Assembly: GCA_026989265.1 (NCBI GenBank)
Contig: JALSJP010000001.1
Coordinates: 222,471-286,470, forward strand
Origin: Micavibrio sp.
Lineage (GTDB): Bacteria > Pseudomonadota > Alphaproteobacteria > Micavibrionales > Micavibrionaceae
Direction: 5' to 3'
DNA length: 64,000 nucleotides
This document shows positions 1 through 9,102 of this stretch, one piece after another; position 1 is the first letter of the stretch, and every line of letters begins with the position of its first letter. The notes below the pieces were generated by a model that saw only the letters and a list, made by a program, of their open reading frames with translations, made no database searches and was not told the DNA's origin. The position numbers were made by a program, and so were the translations under genes.

Positions 1-105
1 CAATGCCGCGAGCTATCAACTAATTTTGTCGAGGGTAAATACTGGATGAAAAATCACGGTAATGAGCTTATGAGATATGGTAATACTAAGCCCTGCACTG
101 AATAA
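1..105 (+). CDS. 3' end of an unidentified gene (cut by window edge)
   Basis: Frame 1 is open from the first base to a TAA at 103-105, giving 34 codons that end in the residues MRYGNTKPCTE. The last 20 bases overlap the 3' end of the convergent ruvX gene, an arrangement seen repeatedly in this window. Too little is visible to name a family. It could be a chance open frame, since only about 100 bases are available. Confidence 0.35.
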   Translation, partial: QCRELSTNFVEGKYWMKNHGNELMRYGNTKPCTE

Positions 106-571
106 AATCCAATGCGCCTTGAAGGATATGCTGGGCGGCGAGTTTATCCACAATGCCCCGCTCTTTTGCTTTGCGGCGAGAGATATCCACAGTTTTATCC
201 ACAAAATCATGCACAGATGATGTGGATAACCTCTCATCCCATAGAGCCACCCACGGTTTGCCCAAATCTTCGGGGAGCTGTTTAATAAATTCCAGCCCAA
301 AATCACGGATAGATTGGCAAGCCCGCCCTTCGCTATTATCCATATTAAGTGGCAAGCCAATGATATAGCCGCCAATATCATATTCACGGATAATTTCTTC
401 CAATGCCAATATATCGCGCGCAAATTTAGTGCGCTTTATGGTGCAAATGGGAAAGGCTATGCTCTGCGCGCTGTCAGACAAAGCAATGCCGATAGTTTTC
501 TTGCCAACATCAAGCCCCATGAGGGCAGTATCTTTGGGGCGAGCATCTAAAATATTTTCCAGTAAATCCAT
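86..571 (-). CDS. ruvX: RuvX/YqgF family Holliday-junction resolvase-like protein
   Basis: The 161-residue product has the RNase H-like YqgF fold. Visible are the N-terminal metal-site segment MGLDVGKKTIGIALSD, the central GLPLNMDNSEGRA motif, the WDERLST segment and the C-terminal VDKLAAQHIL motif, all typical of the family. Length is normal to slightly long. Members act in 16S/23S rRNA maturation or as putative Holliday-junction nucleases. It is divergent from gatC with 84 bases between the starts. Oddly, the conserved RLST and VDK codons fall in a run of DnaA-box-like 9-mers (see the entry at 144-229). Confidence 0.9.
   Translation of the reverse strand: MDLLENILDARPKDTALMGLDVGKKTIGIALSDSAQSIAFPICTIKRTKFARDILALEEIIREYDIGGYIIGLPLNMDNSEGRACQSIRDFGLEFIKQLPEDLGKPWVALWDERLSTSSVHDFVDKTVDISRRKAKERGIVDKLAAQHILQGALDFIQCRA
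144..229. promoter_or_regulatory. Cluster of DnaA boxes inside ruvX
   Basis: Three perfect copies of TTATCCACA lie in 86 bases: plus strand 144-152 and 195-203, minus strand 221-229 (read as TGTGGATAA). A fourth copy at 183-191 has one mismatch (ATATCCACA). This 9-mer is the canonical DnaA-binding box. About 0.5 perfect copies would be expected by chance in 64 kb on both strands, so three together are notable. However, all sit in codons for conserved RuvX residues (LST, VDK), so coding constraint could have produced some of them. Function is inferred only. Confidence 0.5.
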
Positions 572-655
572 AAATATTATTTACCCTATATATCGCTTGC
601 AAGCTAGTAACCTCAGTGATAAAAATCATACATATTTCAAATATAAGGGTTGATA

Positions 656-952
656 ATGTCGTTAGATATAAAAAGCATAAAAAAAGTTGCCTCATTAGCG
701 CGAATAAGAATGAGTGATGAAGAGCTAGAGCGCATATCCCCGCGCCTATCAAAGATTATTGATTTTGTAGAGCAGCTTGCCGAGGTTGATACTGATAATG
801 TAGAGCCTTTGGCTAATGTAGTTGATATTGCCCCGAAATTGCGCGAAGACATTGTAAATGACGGCGGTTATGAGGAGAAAATTTTGGCGAATGCTCCAGA
901 ATCTAGCCAAGGCTATTTTGTTGTGCCAAATGCGATTGAGGATAATACATAA
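656..952 (+). CDS. gatC: Aspartyl/glutamyl-tRNA(Asn/Gln) amidotransferase subunit C
   Basis: The 98-residue product carries the GatC signature: an N-terminal helix with [17 protein letters not shown], then [17 protein letters not shown] and a C-terminal [16 protein letters not shown] segment. GatC stabilises the GatA-GatB interface in the enzyme that converts Glu-tRNA(Gln) or Asp-tRNA(Asn) to the amidated form. ATG 656 was preferred over the in-frame TTG at 650 because AAGGG (645-649) lies six bases upstream of it. The stop shares one base with the gatA start (TAATG), implying coupled translation. Confidence 0.95.
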   Translation: MSLDIKSIKKVASLARIRMSDEELERISPRLSKIIDFVEQLAEVDTDNVEPLANVVDIAPKLREDIVNDGGYEEKILANAPESSQGYFVVPNAIEDNT

Positions 953-2409
953 TGACAAAGCTAACTGATTTAACTATTGAACAAGCTCTTAATGGTTTGA
1001 ATAATAAAGACTTTACAGCCGTAGAGCTTACTCAAGTGCATATTGATGCAATGGGGGTGCATAAGGGGCTTAATGCTTATATCACCGACACGCCTGAGCT
1101 AGCGTTAGAGCAAGCCTCCGCGTCTGATGTTCGCAGAGCTTCTGGTGATGCCCGCCCGCTTGATGGTATTCCGCTCGCTATCAAGGATTTATTTTGCACA
1201 AATGGCGTGCAGACAACCGCCGCTAGCCGCATATTAGATGGCTTTATCCCGCAATATGAGTCCACAGTTACGCAAAAATTATTTGATGATGGCATTGTCA
1301 TGCTTGGTAAAGCCAATTTGGATGAATTTGCCATGGGATCAGCAAACACAACTAGCTATTACGGCAATGTTATAAATCCGTGGAAACGAGATGGCGATGA
1401 TGCGGAGCTTACCCCCGGTGGTTCATCTGGTGGATCGGCGGCGGCAGTGGCGGCGCGCATAGCTATGGGCGCAACGGGAACAGATACTGGCGGCTCAATA
1501 AGGCAGCCCGCTGCTTTTTGCGGGATATCAGGGATTAAGCCGACATATGGGCGTTGCTCTCGATGGGGAACCATTGCTTTTGCTTCATCATTAGATCAAG
1601 CGGGAACTCTTGCCCGTAGCGTTAAAGATAATGCATTATTGCTGCAATCTATATCTGGTTATGACGCTAAAGACAGCACCAGCGCCAATAAAGCTGTGCC
1701 TGATTTTGCTGCGGCTTTAACTGGTGATATCAAGGGCAAAGTTATAGGCATTCCCAAAGAATACCGCATGGACGGCATGCCCGATGAGATTGAAAAGCTT
1801 TGGCAGCAAGGCATTGAATGGCTAGAAGCTGCGGGCGCAACCACGATAGAGGTTAGCTTGCCGCACACTAAATATGCTCTGCCCACATATTATGTGATTG
1901 CCCCTGCCGAGGCTTCATCTAATTTGGCGCGATATGACGGGGTAAAGTTCGGCTATAGAGCAGATGAGGGCGACCTTACAAACATGTATGAGATCACCCG
2001 CGCGCAAGGCTTTGGAGAAGAGGTCAAACGCCGCATAATGATTGGCACTTACGCGCTATCATCTGGATATTATGATGCATATTATATCAAGGCACAAAAA
2101 GTCCGCCGCCTTATATCGCAAGATTTCATAGCTGCATTTGAAAAATGCGACGTATTATTAACCCCTACCGCGCCGTCTGCTGCCTTTGCTATTGGTGAGA
2201 ACGAGGACGATCCGATCAAAATGTATCTAAATGATGTGTTTACTGTTCCCGCTTCCCTTGCTGGGCTGCCTGCTATGTCTGTTCCTGCTGGGCTTGATGC
2301 GGGTGGTTTGCCGCTTGGCTTGCAGGTAATCGGGCGGGCATGGGATGAGGAAACAGTGCTTAAAGTTTCGGGAGTTATTGAAAACTTATCAGGATTTAAG
2401 GGGCTGTAG
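952..2409 (+). CDS. gatA: Aspartyl/glutamyl-tRNA(Asn/Gln) amidotransferase subunit A
   Basis: This 485-residue amidase-signature enzyme releases ammonia from glutamine for the GatB transamidation step. The Ser-cisSer-Lys triad is present: the Lys in IPLAIKDLF, and the serines in [15 protein letters not shown] and [12 protein letters not shown]. Length is that of the family. It overlaps gatC by one base, and a small secreted-protein gene starts one base after its stop, so gatC-gatA-(unknown)-gatB looks like one operon. Presence of GatCAB suggests that GlnRS and/or AsnRS are missing, as is common in alphaproteobacteria. Confidence 0.97.
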   Translation: MTKLTDLTIEQALNGLNNKDFTAVELTQVHIDAMGVHKGLNAYITDTPELALEQASASDVRRASGDARPLDGIPLAIKDLFCTNGVQTTAASRILDGFIPQYESTVTQKLFDDGIVMLGKANLDEFAMGSANTTSYYGNVINPWKRDGDDAELTPGGSSGGSAAAVAARIAMGATGTDTGGSIRQPAAFCGISGIKPTYGRCSRWGTIAFASSLDQAGTLARSVKDNALLLQSISGYDAKDSTSANKAVPDFAAALTGDIKGKVIGIPKEYRMDGMPDEIEKLWQQGIEWLEAAGATTIEVSLPHTKYALPTYYVIAPAEASSNLARYDGVKFGYRADEGDLTNMYEITRAQGFGEEVKRRIMIGTYALSSGYYDAYYIKAQKVRRLISQDFIAAFEKCDVLLTPTAPSAAFAIGENEDDPIKMYLNDVFTVPASLAGLPAMSVPAGLDAGGLPLGLQVIGRAWDEETVLKVSGVIENLSGFKGL

Positions 2410-2410
2410 C

Positions 2411-3058
2411 ATGAGATTTTATAGGTTTTTTGCCATAGCCATTTTCAGCATATTAATATTTGCATCTAGCCACTCTATCGCTCAAAGCAATGGTGATGCG
2501 AGTAAATCGCTTGATGATATCCTAAATCCTAAAGTTGAAACTGATGATAAGCCGCTAACCGCCGCCCTTATGGCTAATCGCTATTATAAAACATGTATAG
2601 AAGAAAAAAGCCTTTCCTTTGATGATATTGAAAAAGATATATTATGTAGCTGCGTGGCTGCTAAAATGTCCGAAAATCTAACGGTTGATGAATTCAAAGG
2701 GCTTGATAAAAAAACAAAAGCTGGCAAAAAAGCCCGCAACATGATGCTTGCTTATTCATATGCGCCATGTATGGGATATGTGATTAATAAAAAAGCTAGC
2801 ACTGATTGTTATATATCAAAGCGCCTTGATGATATCATTATTGGCAAATCACTGATTTGCAAATGTGTTGCTGATCGCTTTAAACAACATATTGCACTAG
2901 ATGCGCCGCGCATGATTATAAGATCACAGCTATATGAGCCAATGGATTTAAACCCGCTTGAGCGCTATTTCATGGAAAAAGACTATCATGCGCAGCATAG
3001 AATTATAATGAATCAATGTCGATTTGACTTTGAATATCACAGAGATAACAAGAGATAA
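2411..3058 (+). CDS. Secreted Cys-rich protein with two C..CxCVA repeats, in the gat operon
   Basis: The 215-residue product starts with a clear Sec signal peptide ([20 protein letters not shown], likely cut after SIAQ). ATG 2411 was chosen because it begins one base after the gatA stop and places the signal peptide at the N-terminus. The mature part looks like an internal duplication: each half has a Cys, then a CxCVA motif ([16 protein letters not shown]) and a later Cys (PCMGY; NQCRFDF). These may form disulfides in the periplasm. No family was recognised. Its place between gatA and gatB is odd for an envelope protein and may reflect only shared expression. Confidence 0.75.
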   Translation: MRFYRFFAIAIFSILIFASSHSIAQSNGDASKSLDDILNPKVETDDKPLTAALMANRYYKTCIEEKSLSFDDIEKDILCSCVAAKMSENLTVDEFKGLDKKTKAGKKARNMMLAYSYAPCMGYVINKKASTDCYISKRLDDIIIGKSLICKCVADRFKQHIALDAPRMIIRSQLYEPMDLNPLERYFMEKDYHAQHRIIMNQCRFDFEYHRDNKR

Positions 3059-3075
3059 TAAGGACTATATATAAC

Positions 3076-4527
3076 ATGGCTAAATTAGTAAAAGGTGAGA
3101 CTGGCGATTGGGAAATTGTGATTGGCATGGAAATTCATGCTCAAATCACCGCGGAGTCTAAGCTGTTTTCTGGCGCGCCCACAAAGTTCGGCGCTGCGCC
3201 AAATAGCCAAGTATCATTAGTCGATGCGGCGATGCCTGGTATGCTCCCCGTTTTGAATGAAAAATGCGTGGAACAAGCCATAAGAACGGGGCTTGGGATT
3301 AATTCCAAAATCAACACTTATTCAGTTTTTGCGCGTAAGAATTATTTTTATCCTGACCTGCCGCAAGGATATCAGATATCCCAATTCGAAGACCCTATTG
3401 TTGGCGAAGGCGAAATTGAGATTGACCTGCCCGATGGAAGTGTAAAAGTAATCGGTATAACGCGCCTACATTTAGAGCAAGATGCAGGTAAATCCGTGCA
3501 TGACCAGCACCCTAATAAGACCTATGTTGATCTGAATCGCTCGGGCTGCGCACTGATGGAAATTGTGTCTGAGCCTGACATAAGAAGCCCTGAAGAAGCT
3601 ATAGCTTACCTATCAAAAATCCGCATGATCGTGCGATATTTGGAGACTTGCGACGGCAATATGGATGAAGGCTCTATGCGCGCGGATGTTAATATATCTA
3701 TGCGAAGACCAAATGCAGAGCTTGGAATACGCGCTGAAATCAAAAATGTAAACTCGCTAAAAGCCGTGGGGCAGGCTATCGAATATGAGGCTATTCGCCA
3801 AGTTGAGATATTAGAATCTGGCGGCGAGGTCGTTCAAGAAACGCGGCTTTGGGATCCTGTTAAGCTTGAAACGCGTTCTATGCGCTCGAAAGAAGAAGCT
3901 CATGATTATAGATATTTCCCTGATCCTGACTTGCTTCCGCTTAAATTTTCGCAAGACTGGGTTGATGAGATAAAGGCAAGCTTGCCAGAGCTGCCCGATC
4001 AAAAGAAACACAGATTTATGGAAGATTTTGGACTAAGTCACTATGATGCTAGCGTTTTAATAGCAGAGCGCAGCCGCGCTGATTATTACGAAGAGGTTGC
4101 AAAAGGTCATGACCCTAAGCTTGCTGCAAACTGGGTGATTAATGAGCTTTTGGGGATTTTGAAAAAGAATGAAAAAACCTTGGAGCAAAGCCCTATTTCT
4201 GCTGAGAAATTAGGCGGGCTTATTGCTCTTATTTCCGATGATACAATATCGGGCAAAATCGCCAAAGATGTGTTTGCTGATATGTTTAAAAATGGCAAAG
4301 ATGCTCTTGATATTGTTGAGGAAAAGGGGCTTAAACAAGTAACTGATAGCGGCGCGATAGAGGCTTTAATTGATGAAGTTATTGCATCTAATCCCGATAA
4401 TGTGGCAAAGTACAAAAGTGGCAAGGACAAGCTGTTTGGCTTTTTCGTTGGGCAAGTGATGAAAAAATCACAGGGAAAAGCTAACCCCGCCGCAGTTAAC
4501 AAATTATTGAAAGAAAAGTTAGGATAG
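3076..4527 (+). CDS. gatB: Aspartyl/glutamyl-tRNA(Asn/Gln) amidotransferase subunit B
   Basis: The 483-residue kinase-transamidase subunit of GatCAB binds the mischarged tRNA and uses ATP and GatA-derived ammonia. Hallmarks are [11 protein letters not shown] near the N-terminus, the [15 protein letters not shown] motif, [13 protein letters not shown], the [16 protein letters not shown] motif, and a C-terminal YqeY-like tail ending in [14 protein letters not shown]. Length and motif order are those of a complete enzyme. It starts 17 bases after the secreted-protein gene, consistent with one gat operon, and is followed closely by two small genes. Confidence 0.97.
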   Translation: MAKLVKGETGDWEIVIGMEIHAQITAESKLFSGAPTKFGAAPNSQVSLVDAAMPGMLPVLNEKCVEQAIRTGLGINSKINTYSVFARKNYFYPDLPQGYQISQFEDPIVGEGEIEIDLPDGSVKVIGITRLHLEQDAGKSVHDQHPNKTYVDLNRSGCALMEIVSEPDIRSPEEAIAYLSKIRMIVRYLETCDGNMDEGSMRADVNISMRRPNAELGIRAEIKNVNSLKAVGQAIEYEAIRQVEILESGGEVVQETRLWDPVKLETRSMRSKEEAHDYRYFPDPDLLPLKFSQDWVDEIKASLPELPDQKKHRFMEDFGLSHYDASVLIAERSRADYYEEVAKGHDPKLAANWVINELLGILKKNEKTLEQSPISAEKLGGLIALISDDTISGKIAKDVFADMFKNGKDALDIVEEKGLKQVTDSGAIEALIDEVIASNPDNVAKYKSGKDKLFGFFVGQVMKKSQGKANPAAVNKLLKEKLG

Positions 4528-4536
4528 CTACGGCAA

Positions 4537-4764
4537 ATGACTAAATATGAATACAAAGTTGGGATTTACCGCGAGAGCATGATTGGCTCGCTATTTTTGG
4601 CTGGCTCAAAGGTTGATCCGATAAAATTTAGTGAGTTTCTTAATAAAAATGGCGATGCGGGCTGGGAAGTTATAACTATGGAGCGGGAAATCCGCCGTAT
4701 GTTATTATTTTTTAAACGCGAAGCATTCCTAGTTGTAATGAAAAAAGAGAAAAGCGGAGAATAA
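4537..4764 (+). CDS. DUF4177-like small protein
   Basis: The 75-residue protein resembles DUF4177 members: an N-terminal KYEYKVGIY strand, a central FLNKNGDAGWEVITME segment (the family's typical LN..G..GWE.. core), and a C-terminal strand ending in a basic/acidic tail (MKKEKSGE). Function of this family is unknown. It begins nine bases after gatB, so it is probably co-transcribed with it. There is no signal peptide or membrane segment. Confidence 0.6.
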   Translation: MTKYEYKVGIYRESMIGSLFLAGSKVDPIKFSEFLNKNGDAGWEVITMEREIRRMLLFFKREAFLVVMKKEKSGE

Positions 4765-4768
4765 AGCG

Positions 4769-4984
4769 ATGCACCAAACATTATTAAAAGCCATTATAGT
4801 CATGGTATGTATTGGCGCGTTAATATCTATCGCCCAAATATGGACTATATTTCTTGCATGGGATGTGTTTTTCAAGGCATTGATAACACTTGGAATATTA
4901 ATTGTTCTGGCTGGCTTCATCTTGGTTGTAAAGTCTGATTTAGGCTCTCACAAAAAGATGAAAGACGAAAATTATTTAGATTAA
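4769..4984 (+). CDS. Small two-helix membrane protein
   Basis: The 71-residue protein has two predicted membrane segments (about residues 5-30 and 35-55: IIVMVCIGALISIAQIW and FFKALITLGILIVLAGFIL) and a short charged C-terminus (KKMKDENYLD). It follows the DUF4177-like gene after four bases and is the last gene of the gat cluster before the tRNA. Not recognised as a known family. Confidence 0.6.
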   Translation: MHQTLLKAIIVMVCIGALISIAQIWTIFLAWDVFFKALITLGILIVLAGFILVVKSDLGSHKKMKDENYLD

Positions 4985-5015
4985 AATTTATAACTAAAAG
5001 CCTTTACAAATATAG

Positions 5016-5021
5016 TATAAT
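5016..5021 (+). promoter_or_regulatory. Candidate -10 box for tRNA-Ser
   Basis: A perfect TATAAT lies 22 bases before the tRNA. No good -35 sits at the usual distance (TTTACA at 5003-5008 is too close, with a 7-base gap). It is offered as the likely start region for the tRNA, with low certainty. Confidence 0.3.
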
Positions 5022-5043
5022 CACCTAAACAAATGGACGGTAT

Positions 5044-5136
5044 GGAGACTTGGCCGAGTGGCTGAAGGCGCGCCCCTGCTAAGGGTGTATAGGGTTTATA
5101 GCTCTATCGAGGGTTCGAATCCCTCAGTCTCCGCCA
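5044..5136 (+). tRNA. tRNA-Ser(GCU)
   Basis: The acceptor stem GGAGACU (5044-5050) pairs with AGUCUCC (5126-5132), followed by the discriminator G and an encoded CCA (5134-5136). The anticodon loop CUGCUAA places anticodon GCU at 5078-5080, reading AGC/AGU serine codons. A long variable arm and the GGTTCGAATCC T-arm (5112-5122) confirm a class II serine tRNA. It stands alone between the gat cluster and a glycerophosphodiesterase-like gene. Confidence 0.95.
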
Positions 5137-5227
5137 TTTACCCGCCTCTTAAACATGGTGTGGTATGTTTTTCCAAACAAAAAACCTACAATAAGGTTGT
5201 GACGTAGCAAATAGAAATGGACAAAAT

Positions 5228-5974
5228 ATGCCACTAAAACTCCCTAAAATCATCGGACATCGTGGCTGTGCGGGCTACGCGCCTGAAAATACACTAGCCG
5301 CCATTCATACTGCCGCCGATATGGGCGTGGAATGGATAGATCTTGGTGTTAAGATCACCAAGGATGATATCCCGATTATATTTAATGATGAAACGCTTGA
5401 TCGCACAACAAACGGCAGCGGCAAAGTGGCGGATAAGACTTTAGCAGAAATCAAAGAGCTTGATTGCGGCAATTGGTATGGTGAGAGCTTTTCAGCTATT
5501 CAAATCCCTACATTGGAAGAAACTATAGACGTATTATTGGAGCGGGATCTAGGTCTAAATTTAGAAATAAAACCTTGCGAAGGGCGCGAAAAAGACACAG
5601 CCGAGGTGGCTCTCGACCTGCTTTCTACAATTTGGGATGATCATGACCGCTTGCTTATTTCATCATCCCAACATGTTAGCCTAGAAGCCGCCGCTGATAT
5701 TGCCGAGGACTGGCATCGTGGTTTGATTTTACCTGCTGAATTTCCTGAAAACTGGGCGGAAATGGCGGATTACTTGCAAGTATCCACCATCAATGTAAAT
5801 GCCAATACGATAAAACAAAGTCAAATCGACATCATTATGGATATGGAAAAACAAATCCTAGCATATACAGTCAACCAACCAGACCAAGCACGCTTACTAC
5901 AAAGCTGGGGAGTTGATGGGTTTTTCTCTGATGTGCCTGATGTCTTGCTGGAAGGCGTGTTTATAGTGCATTAA
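5228..5974 (+). CDS. Glycerophosphodiester phosphodiesterase family protein, altered active site
   Basis: The 248-residue product has the GDPD TIM-barrel layout of UgpQ: GHRG (His11), APENTLAAI (Glu20), the ITKDDIPIIF strand, LDRTTNGSGK, EIKP (Glu113) and the C-terminal VNQPDQARLLQSWGVDGFFSD. The metal-binding E-x-D of the family reads D38-x-G40 here, and the second catalytic His (HD in E. coli UgpQ) reads Asn53-Asp54. Active members hydrolyse glycerophosphodiesters to glycerol-3-phosphate. With three residues changed, this protein may be inactive or have another role. It has no signal peptide, so it is probably cytoplasmic. It stands alone, without a transporter. Confidence 0.8.
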   Translation: MPLKLPKIIGHRGCAGYAPENTLAAIHTAADMGVEWIDLGVKITKDDIPIIFNDETLDRTTNGSGKVADKTLAEIKELDCGNWYGESFSAIQIPTLEETIDVLLERDLGLNLEIKPCEGREKDTAEVALDLLSTIWDDHDRLLISSSQHVSLEAAADIAEDWHRGLILPAEFPENWAEMADYLQVSTINVNANTIKQSQIDIIMDMEKQILAYTVNQPDQARLLQSWGVDGFFSDVPDVLLEGVFIVH

Positions 5975-6206
5975 TCGCGAATAAACCAAGTTTGGCATAT
6001 CCACCACCACCGTTTATAAACTGCGCAATAGTTACATATTCGCGGAATTAATCATATGACAGCAAATCTTGCCGTTGCTTAAATACGGAATATGGCACTT
6101 GAAACAATCAAATGTAAAAGCTTTACCATAGAAGTAAATGTTTTAAAAGAAGAGCAAAATGCCAAGCTTGAGCATGATGACGCATTAGCTCCATAAAACA
6201 CTTAGG

Positions 6207-6992
6207 CTAATCCTCATGCGGGGTCATACCAACGGCGTTATAGCCACAATCAACATAATGAATCTCGCCAGTTACCGCGCCTGACATATCGGAGAGTAAA
6301 TACAGCCCTGCGCCACCGATTTCTTTTAGATCAACAGGTCGAGCAAGGGGAGATGCCGCGACGCTTTTCTTGAATGTTTGACGCGCCCCGCCAATAACTG
6401 CGCCCGCTAAAGTCCTCATTGGTCCTGCTGATATAGCGTTAACGCGGATTCCATCTTGCCCTAAATCAGCCGCCAAATAGCGCACAGATGATTCAAGCGC
6501 GGCTTTTGCCACTCCCATAACATTGTAATTAGGCATAACTTTTTGCGCTCCGTAATAGCTAAGCGTTACTGCGCTCCCGCCTTCGCTCATTAAATCTTTG
6601 GCTCTACGCATAACTGAGGTAAAAGAAAAGCAGGATATATGCATGGTTTGCAGAAAATTCTCCAGCGAAGTATCAACATACCTGCCTTGCAATTCATCTT
6701 TATCAGAAAAAGCAACCGCATGAATTATGAAATCTATCTCGCCCCATTTTTCTTTTAGAATGGCAAAAACATTGTCCAAATCTTCTTCATTTGAGACATC
6801 ACAATCTATAACAATATCAGAGCCAATACTAGCAGCTAGCGGATTTACGCGTTTACCAAATGCATCGCCTTGATAGGTAAATGCTAGCTCCGCGCCAGCG
6901 TCATGAAGTGCGCTCGCCATGCCCCAAGCAATAGAACGCTCATTCGCCACGCCCATAACAAGCCCACGCTTGCCTTTCATTAAATCATTCAT
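6207..6992 (-). CDS. fabI: Enoyl-[acyl-carrier-protein] reductase FabI (copy 1)
   Basis: This 261-residue short-chain dehydrogenase-fold enzyme reduces trans-2-enoyl-ACP with NAD(P)H, the last step of each fatty-acid elongation cycle. It shows the FabI N-terminus KGKRGLVMGVANERSIAWG, the Tyr-x6-Lys catalytic pair in NYNVMGVAKAALE, and the RVNAISAGPMRTLA motif. ATG 6992 (MNDLMKGKRG) was preferred over the upstream in-frame ATG at 7007 because it aligns with the second FabI in this window and has an AGAAGA-like site just upstream. It lies downstream of fabA-fabB, separated only by an acetyltransferase relic. Confidence 0.93.
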   Translation of the reverse strand: MNDLMKGKRGLVMGVANERSIAWGMASALHDAGAELAFTYQGDAFGKRVNPLAASIGSDIVIDCDVSNEEDLDNVFAILKEKWGEIDFIIHAVAFSDKDELQGRYVDTSLENFLQTMHISCFSFTSVMRRAKDLMSEGGSAVTLSYYGAQKVMPNYNVMGVAKAALESSVRYLAADLGQDGIRVNAISAGPMRTLAGAVIGGARQTFKKSVAASPLARPVDLKEIGGAGLYLLSDMSGAVTGEIHYVDCGYNAVGMTPHED

Positions 6993-7009
6993 ATATTCTT
7001 CTTTCATGT

Positions 7010-7228
7010 TTATAACTTCATAACCATCATATGGTGAAGAATTCCAGCTTCCATAAATCCATCACCATCCACAATAAAACCTAAACTCTCATAAAATGGA
7101 ATAGCATGATCCTCGTTATGTTCAATTTCTATATCTATAGGAACATTTTGCCCTTGAACAAATATAACTGTCCGCAAATAAACACAAAGTGCATGATAAT
7201 ATAAATTTTCAACCTTTGTGATTTTCAA
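7010..7228 (-). pseudogene. Remnant of a GNAT acetyltransferase (internal deletion)
   Basis: The 72-codon frame reads like the two ends of a small GNAT acetyltransferase joined together. The N-terminal part LRTVIFVQGQNVP resembles the family's R..VFV.EQ.VP strand. The C-terminal part AIPFYESLGFIVDGDGFMEAGILHHMMVMKL matches its last helix and strands. The acetyl-CoA-binding core normally found between them (roughly 60-70 residues) is missing. The only start is a TTG within a tandem repeat at 7205-7245. It sits between fabB and fabI, so it may be a decayed operon gene. It could be a short functional protein, but the missing core argues against activity. Confidence 0.55.
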
Positions 7229-7245
7229 CCTTTGTGATTTTCAAC
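7205..7245. repeat. Tandem 16-bp repeat, about 2.6 copies
   Basis: The unit ATTTTCAACCTTTGTG occurs at 7205-7220 and 7221-7236, followed by a partial copy at 7237-7245. It lies at the 5' end of the acetyltransferase relic and 15 bases from the end of fabB. It looks like a slippage duplication in non-selected sequence. Confidence 0.85.
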
Positions 7246-7259
7246 TATTTACCTTTATT

Positions 7260-8486
7260 TCACCCATCATATTTACTCATCGCAAGTGTAGCGTTAGTGC
7301 CGCCAAAGCCAAAGCTGTTAGATATTACGGTTTCGTGATTAACATTATCAATGCGTTTGCGAGCAATTGGCAAGCCTGCCGCGCCCTCATCCAAAGTTTC
7401 AATATTAATGCTAGGAGCTACAAAATCATGCTTCATCATAAGCAGGCTATAGATAGCTTCTTGCACGCCAGTGCCGCCCAAAGAATGCCCCGTCATGGAT
7501 TTAGTCGCGCTGATATGCGGCATAGCTTGATCTAGTGGCTCGAACACTTCGCGCACGGCGTTAAGCTCTGTTATATCACCTGCTGGAGTAGATGTTCCGT
7601 GAGTATTGATATAAGTCACGGGCGTTTTAACGGTTTCCAAAGCCTGTCTCATACAGCGAACCGCGCCCTCACCGCTTGGCGCAACCATATCAGCGCCATC
7701 GGAAGTCGCGCCGTACCCTGTAATTTCCGCATATATTTTTGCCCCGCGTGCCTTGGCATGTTCAAGCTCTTCCAACACCAAAACGCCGCCACCGCCGCTA
7801 ATCACAAAGCCATCACGATTAGCATCATAAGCCCGCGCCGCCTTTTGGGGCGTATCATTATAGTTTGAACTCATCGCGCCCATAGCGTCAAATAACACGG
7901 ACAAAGCCCAGTGCAGCTCTTCCGCTCCGCCAGCGAACATAACATCTTGCTTGCCCCACTGGATAAGCTCCGCCGCGTTGCCGATACAATGCGCAGATGT
8001 CGAACAAGCTGAGGATATAGAGTAATTCACGCCCTTAATCTTGAAATTAGTAGCAATCGTAGCCGAACAGGTAGAGCTCATACATTTAGGAACAGCGAAC
8101 GGCCCTACGCGCTTTGGGCTTTTCTCACGCGTTATATCAGCCGCAGCTACTTGCGCGCTAGTAGATGGGCCGCCCGACCCCATAACAATGCCAGTGCGCA
8201 CGTTACTAACTTGGTCTTCACCAAGACCAGAATCCGCAACTGCTTGCTCCATAGCTAAATGATTATAGCCAGCCGCATCGCCCATAAAGCGTAGCAAGCG
8301 TTTATCTATATGGTCTTTAAGCACAATATCGGGCTTACCATGGATTTGCGAGCGAAAGCCAAGCTCTGCATATTCTTCGGATGCGGTAATGCCAGACTTA
8401 CCAGCCTTTAGAGATTCCAAAACCTCTTCCTTGCTATTACCTATGCAAGAAATAATTCCCATTCCAGTTATTACAACGCGGCGCAT
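7260..8486 (-). CDS. fabB: 3-oxoacyl-[acyl-carrier-protein] synthase I
   Basis: This 408-residue condensing enzyme extends acyl-ACP with malonyl-ACP, and in FabA-containing bacteria it elongates the cis-3-decenoyl intermediate to unsaturated fatty acids. The Cys-His-His triad is visible: Cys in [14 protein letters not shown], His in [11 protein letters not shown] and His in [10 protein letters not shown]. The C-terminal [13 protein letters not shown] motif is intact. FabB rather than FabF is favoured by adjacency to fabA (20-base gap) and the [10 protein letters not shown] pattern. Length is normal. Confidence 0.93.
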   Translation of the reverse strand: MRRVVITGMGIISCIGNSKEEVLESLKAGKSGITASEEYAELGFRSQIHGKPDIVLKDHIDKRLLRFMGDAAGYNHLAMEQAVADSGLGEDQVSNVRTGIVMGSGGPSTSAQVAAADITREKSPKRVGPFAVPKCMSSTCSATIATNFKIKGVNYSISSACSTSAHCIGNAAELIQWGKQDVMFAGGAEELHWALSVLFDAMGAMSSNYNDTPQKAARAYDANRDGFVISGGGGVLVLEELEHAKARGAKIYAEITGYGATSDGADMVAPSGEGAVRCMRQALETVKTPVTYINTHGTSTPAGDITELNAVREVFEPLDQAMPHISATKSMTGHSLGGTGVQEAIYSLLMMKHDFVAPSINIETLDEGAAGLPIARKRIDNVNHETVISNSFGFGGTNATLAMSKYDG

Positions 8487-8506
8487 ATTTACTCACTCCC
8501 TGTTTA

Positions 8507-9025
8507 TTATTTACCTGAATTATCGAATAGTCCAACTTTAAGACCTTTAACGCTATAGGCTTTTTCGCCGTCCGCATATATTGTGCCGTCCGCTATTCCT
8601 AATACCAATTTACCATTCATAACGCGTTTAATATCCACCACATATTTAAGCAATTTAACATCAGGGGTAACCATAGCCGCAAGCTTTATCTCACCAACGC
8701 CAAGCGCGCGCCCTGCCCCCTTTGCACCAGTCCAGCCAAGGTAAAAGCCGAGCAACTGCCACAAGCCATCAAGCCCAAGACAACCAGGCATAACAGGGTC
8801 GCCCTTAAAATGGCATTCATAAAACCAAAGGTCAGGATGGATATCAAATTCTGCCTCAATAATGCCCTTACCATTTGCGCCGCCCTCAAGCGAAACATTA
8901 GTTATACGGTCAAGCATAAGCATTGGCGGAAGCGGAAGCTGTGCATTGCCCGCGCCAAACATATCGCCTTTCGCGCAAGTAATTATCTCATCATAATCAT
9001 AACTAGGTTTTTGTACAAAAGTCAT
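8507..9025 (-). CDS. fabA: 3-hydroxydecanoyl-[ACP] dehydratase/isomerase
   Basis: The 172-residue hot-dog enzyme dehydrates 3-hydroxydecanoyl-ACP and isomerises the product to cis-3-decenoyl-ACP, the branch point to unsaturated fatty acids. Diagnostic are [12 protein letters not shown], the catalytic His in [18 protein letters not shown], and [15 protein letters not shown]. An AGAGAG site precedes the start, and a promoter-like TTGCCC-N17-TATAAA lies upstream (9055-9083). With fabB and fabI it forms the fabA-fabB-fabI set common in alphaproteobacteria. Confidence 0.95.
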   Translation of the reverse strand: MTFVQKPSYDYDEIITCAKGDMFGAGNAQLPLPPMLMLDRITNVSLEGGANGKGIIEAEFDIHPDLWFYECHFKGDPVMPGCLGLDGLWQLLGFYLGWTGAKGAGRALGVGEIKLAAMVTPDVKLLKYVVDIKRVMNGKLVLGIADGTIYADGEKAYSVKGLKVGLFDNSGK

Positions 9026-9054
9026 AGCATCTCTCTGTTTTTATTACAGATAGA

Positions 9055-9083
9055 TTTATACGTGGTTATGATAAAGCGGGCAA
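9055..9083 (-). promoter_or_regulatory. Predicted fabA promoter
   Basis: On the minus strand, TTGCCC (9083-9078) and TATAAA (9060-9055) are separated by exactly 17 bases and lie 30 bases before the fabA start. Both boxes match the sigma-70 pattern well. Confidence 0.5.
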
Positions 9084-9102
9084 GTGGTGATTTTAGTATT
9101 TA

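Noticed and set aside
6092..6196. 34-codon frame (MALETIKCKSFTIEVN...) in the gap between the GDPD-like gene and fabI
   Set aside because: No ribosome-binding site or recognisable product; short frames like this are expected by chance.
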